Below are positions 60,652 to 62,547 of a DNA stretch of 62,547 bases, piece by piece. Made by a program: the position numbers and the translations under genes. Position 1 is the stretch's first letter, and the number at the start of each line of letters is the position of its first letter. The notes beneath the pieces are model-generated. The model was given only the letters and a program-made list of their open reading frames with translations, did no database searches and had not been told where the DNA came from. This DNA is from Phycisphaerae bacterium (GTDB lineage Bacteria > Planctomycetota > Phycisphaerae > Phycisphaerales > UBA1924), in assembly GCA_016873295.1 (NCBI GenBank), contig VGXM01000017.1:1-62547 (forward strand). Reading direction: 5' to 3'.

Positions 60652-61224
60652 ATGACCGATCGACCGCCGGACCCGGAATCGCAGGACGACGCGCGGCTGC
60701 TGGCCCGGTTCGCCGGGGGCGACGACGGCGCGCTGGGAACGCTCGCGGATCGCTACGAGGCATACCTGTACGGGCTGGCGGTGGGGATGCTGCGCCGGGT
60801 GGATCTGGCGCACGAGGCCGTCCAGGAGACGTGGGTTCGCGTGATCCGCGCGGCGCCGAGATTCCGCGGCGAGAGCGCCTTCAGAACGTGGGTGTACCGG
60901 ATCCTCGTCAACCGGTGCCTGGATCTGCGCGCGTCGGCGGCCCGACGGGCGGCGCTCGAACGCGGGCCCGCGCGTCCCGCTCCGTCCCCCGCCGGGCCGC
61001 CGGACGACGAGCGTCGCGCGCTCGACGCCGCCCTCGAATCGCTGAGCGACGCGCAGCGGACCGTGGTGCTGCTCTGCTACCACCGCGGGCTGACGCACGC
61101 GCAGGCCGCGGAGGTCCTTGGCATTCCGATCGGGACGCTCAAGTCGAGGCTTTCGGCGGCCCTGGGGGCGCTCCGGGGCGCGCTGAGCGGCGCCGATCAC
61201 CTCCGCACGGAGCCGAACCCATGA
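60652..61224 (+). CDS. ECF-type RNA polymerase sigma factor
   Basis: This 190-residue sigma factor starts at ATG 60652 with GGAG 7 bases upstream. Region 2 is DDGALGTLADRYEAYLYGLA with DLAHEAVQETWVRVIRAAPR and FRTWVYRILVNRCLD. Region 4 is LESLSDAQRTVVLLCYHRGLTHAQAAEVLGIPIGTLKSRLSAALGALR. The stop overlaps the next gene by 4 bp (ATGA). That gene encodes a one-to-two-helix membrane protein, the usual arrangement of an ECF sigma with its regulator. Confidence 0.95.
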   Translation: MTDRPPDPESQDDARLLARFAGGDDGALGTLADRYEAYLYGLAVGMLRRVDLAHEAVQETWVRVIRAAPRFRGESAFRTWVYRILVNRCLDLRASAARRAALERGPARPAPSPAGPPDDERRALDAALESLSDAQRTVVLLCYHRGLTHAQAAEVLGIPIGTLKSRLSAALGALRGALSGADHLRTEPNP

Positions 61225-62294
61225 CCACCCCCCACCTGTCGAGCCACCAGGAGGCCGCCCTGCACGACCTGACCGCGCCCCGGGCTCCCGACCGCCCCGC
61301 GTGGCGCGTGGCGCTGGCGGAGACCCGGCGGCGCGCGCCCGGTTCCTTCCTTTCTCGCCCGATCGCGCGCCCGTGGATGGCGGCCGCCGCGGCCGTCGCC
61401 CTGGTCGCGATCCTCGCGGTGAGCCTCGCCCCGTCGCTGCGGTCGGCGCGCGTGCATGGCGGGGGCGAGCGCGTGGCGGCCCGCAGCGTCGCGCCCTCCA
61501 CCGCGGCCTCAGGCTCGGAGGGCTTCGGCACGGGGCTCGGCGCGCTCGCGGCCCCGACGCCCGACCAGCCCGAGTCGGTCGGCCCGCGCCGGATCGCGCG
61601 CCGGGCCTCGGTGGACCTGGTCGCCGAGGACGTTGGCGCGACGTTCTCCAAGGCGGCGCTCCTGGTCACCGAGGCGCTGGGCGAGTTCGTCGAGTCGGCG
61701 TCCCTGAGCGGGCCCGAGGGGGCGCTGCAGGGCACGCTCCTCCTCCGCGTGCAGCAGCAGCGGCTGGACGGCGTGCTGGCCCGCCTGCGCCAGCTCGGCG
61801 CCGTCGCCGCCGAATCCGCCGAGGGGATCGACGTCACCGACCGCATGATCGACCTCGACGCCACCATCCGCAACGAGCAGCGCGTGGAGCGGGAGCTCCT
61901 CGAACTCCTCACGGCGCGCAAGGACGCCGACCTGGCCGACATCCTCCTGCTCCGCAAGTCCCTGGACGAGGTCCGCCTGCGGATCGAGCGCCTGCAGGCC
62001 CAGCGCGAGCAGGTGTCGCGATCGGTGGAGCTGGCCTCGGTGCTGGTGAACATCCGCGCGGGCGACGCGCCCGACGGGGCGAAGGACGGCCTGGGCGCGT
62101 TCTTCGCCTCTCAGCTGGGCAAGGCGTGGGAGCAGGGCGCGCGCACGCTCGCGTCCACCGCCGCGGCGATCGTGCGCGGCTTCATCGGATGGCTCCCCGG
62201 GTGGATCGTCGTCTTCACGGCGGTCGCGATCCTCTGGCGCTACGCCCGCTGGCTGACGGCCCGCCCCGTGCACGAGCCGACGCCGAGGATCTAA
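61221..62294 (+). CDS. DUF4349-type membrane protein, candidate anti-sigma or sensor partner
   Basis: This 357-residue protein has a short cytoplasmic N terminus (about 1-50), a transmembrane helix (about 51-72, WMAAAAAVALVAILAVSLAP), an extracytoplasmic region and a second helix near 325-342 (LPGWIVVFTAVAILW). The middle region has RRIARRASVDLVAEDVGATF and a coiled coil (VERELLELLTARKDAD, SLDEVRLRIERLQAQREQVS), the pattern of DUF4349 proteins. The N terminus has no zinc-binding anti-sigma motif (H-x3-C-x2-C), so an anti-sigma role is inferred only from the ATGA coupling with the ECF sigma gene. The palindromic repeat begins 8 bp after its stop. Confidence 0.8.
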   Translation: MTTPHLSSHQEAALHDLTAPRAPDRPAWRVALAETRRRAPGSFLSRPIARPWMAAAAAVALVAILAVSLAPSLRSARVHGGGERVAARSVAPSTAASGSEGFGTGLGALAAPTPDQPESVGPRRIARRASVDLVAEDVGATFSKAALLVTEALGEFVESASLSGPEGALQGTLLLRVQQQRLDGVLARLRQLGAVAAESAEGIDVTDRMIDLDATIRNEQRVERELLELLTARKDADLADILLLRKSLDEVRLRIERLQAQREQVSRSVELASVLVNIRAGDAPDGAKDGLGAFFASQLGKAWEQGARTLASTAAAIVRGFIGWLPGWIVVFTAVAILWRYARWLTARPVHEPTPRI

Positions 62295-62302
62295 CGGCAG
62301 GT

Positions 62303-62547
62303 GTCGGAAGTCCGTGGATGGATGCGCCGCGGGTGCCACGGGTCATCGGGCGCTTCGCCCGATGACCCGTGCGGCTGTTCGACGCCGGTCCGGGCGCCGG
62401 CACGGGCGATCCGCAAGGCGGCTCGCCCGTGGCACCCGCGGCGCCCGCGCGCGCCTTGGTGCGCGTTCTTCCAACCACGCCGGGTGCCACGACTGTGCCG
62501 CTCGGGGCACAGTCGTGCTGGTGGGGAGAGCACGACTGTTCGCCGAG
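62303..62547 (+). repeat. Palindromic mosaic repeat, copy 4 (partial, cut by the window end)
   Basis: It starts at GTCGGAAGTCCGTGGA, an internal point of copy 2, 8 bp after the DUF4349 stop. A C-D hairpin pair (62333-62434) is enclosed by GTGCCAC and GTGGCAC. After a different 49-bp linker an A hairpin (62488-62517) and the beginning of B (from 62531) follow. Relative to the C-D part, the A-B pair is inverted compared with copies 2 and 3. The sequence continues beyond the window. Confidence 0.85.

Overview
The window is about 62.5 kb of very GC-rich DNA (roughly 70 percent or more by eye). Its gene set fits a planctomycete, most likely class Phycisphaerae. It has a type II secretion cluster with a huge secretin, oversized PstA and PstC permeases, a GlgE-type alpha-glucan locus, the oxoglutarate dehydrogenase E1 and E2 genes, and many small secreted proteins of unknown role. 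Lineage is inferred from protein flavour and gene order only.

Layout. Positions 1-1470 hold an IS4-type transposase, a broken tyrosine-recombinase start and a tRNA-Asp, which looks like a degraded integration site. Positions 1565-5700 (minus strand) hold small membrane proteins, a HEAT-repeat lipoprotein and lnt. Positions 5916-6300 hold a less GC-rich, probably acquired gene. Positions 7001-10500 hold glgB, a chimeric glgE/maltokinase remnant and a Fur-family regulator. Positions 11321-14316 hold a histidine kinase and its response regulator. Positions 14396-19293 hold a collapsed amine oxidase, then xylB, xylA and an aminotransferase with a damaged HAD tail. Positions 19960-27586 hold accD, rpe, a UDP-sugar pyrophosphorylase, sucB and sucA. 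Positions 27816-34887 hold pstSCAB. Positions 35117-57354 hold the type II secretion genes: gspE on the plus strand, and gspF, G, H, I, J, K, L, an M/C-like fusion and the secretin on the minus strand. Positions 57452-62294 hold a secreted protein, a heptosyltransferase-like enzyme and an ECF sigma factor paired with a DUF4349-type membrane protein.

Two things stand out. The first is the secretin, 3,515 residues long, with about 36 repeated N-domain-like modules in front of a normal secretin barrel. Together with the enlarged PstA and PstC, this suggests machinery built for a wide periplasm. The second is a mosaic palindromic repeat family present four times (6361-6918, 10612-11324, 19280-19851, and 62303 to the window end). 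Its units are pairs of hairpins enclosed by GTGCCAC/GTGGCAC. Copies sit directly at gene 3' ends and have been duplicated, deleted and inverted in modules. The layout resembles REPINs, but the sequences do not match the REP families I know.

Several genes (glgE, maltokinase, the amine oxidase, the HAD tail of the aminotransferase) carry large internal deletions that leave correct ends joined. This is either genuine decay or an assembly artefact. Minus-strand genes are packed with ATGA or GTGA stop/start overlaps, so most neighbours are probably co-transcribed and translationally coupled.
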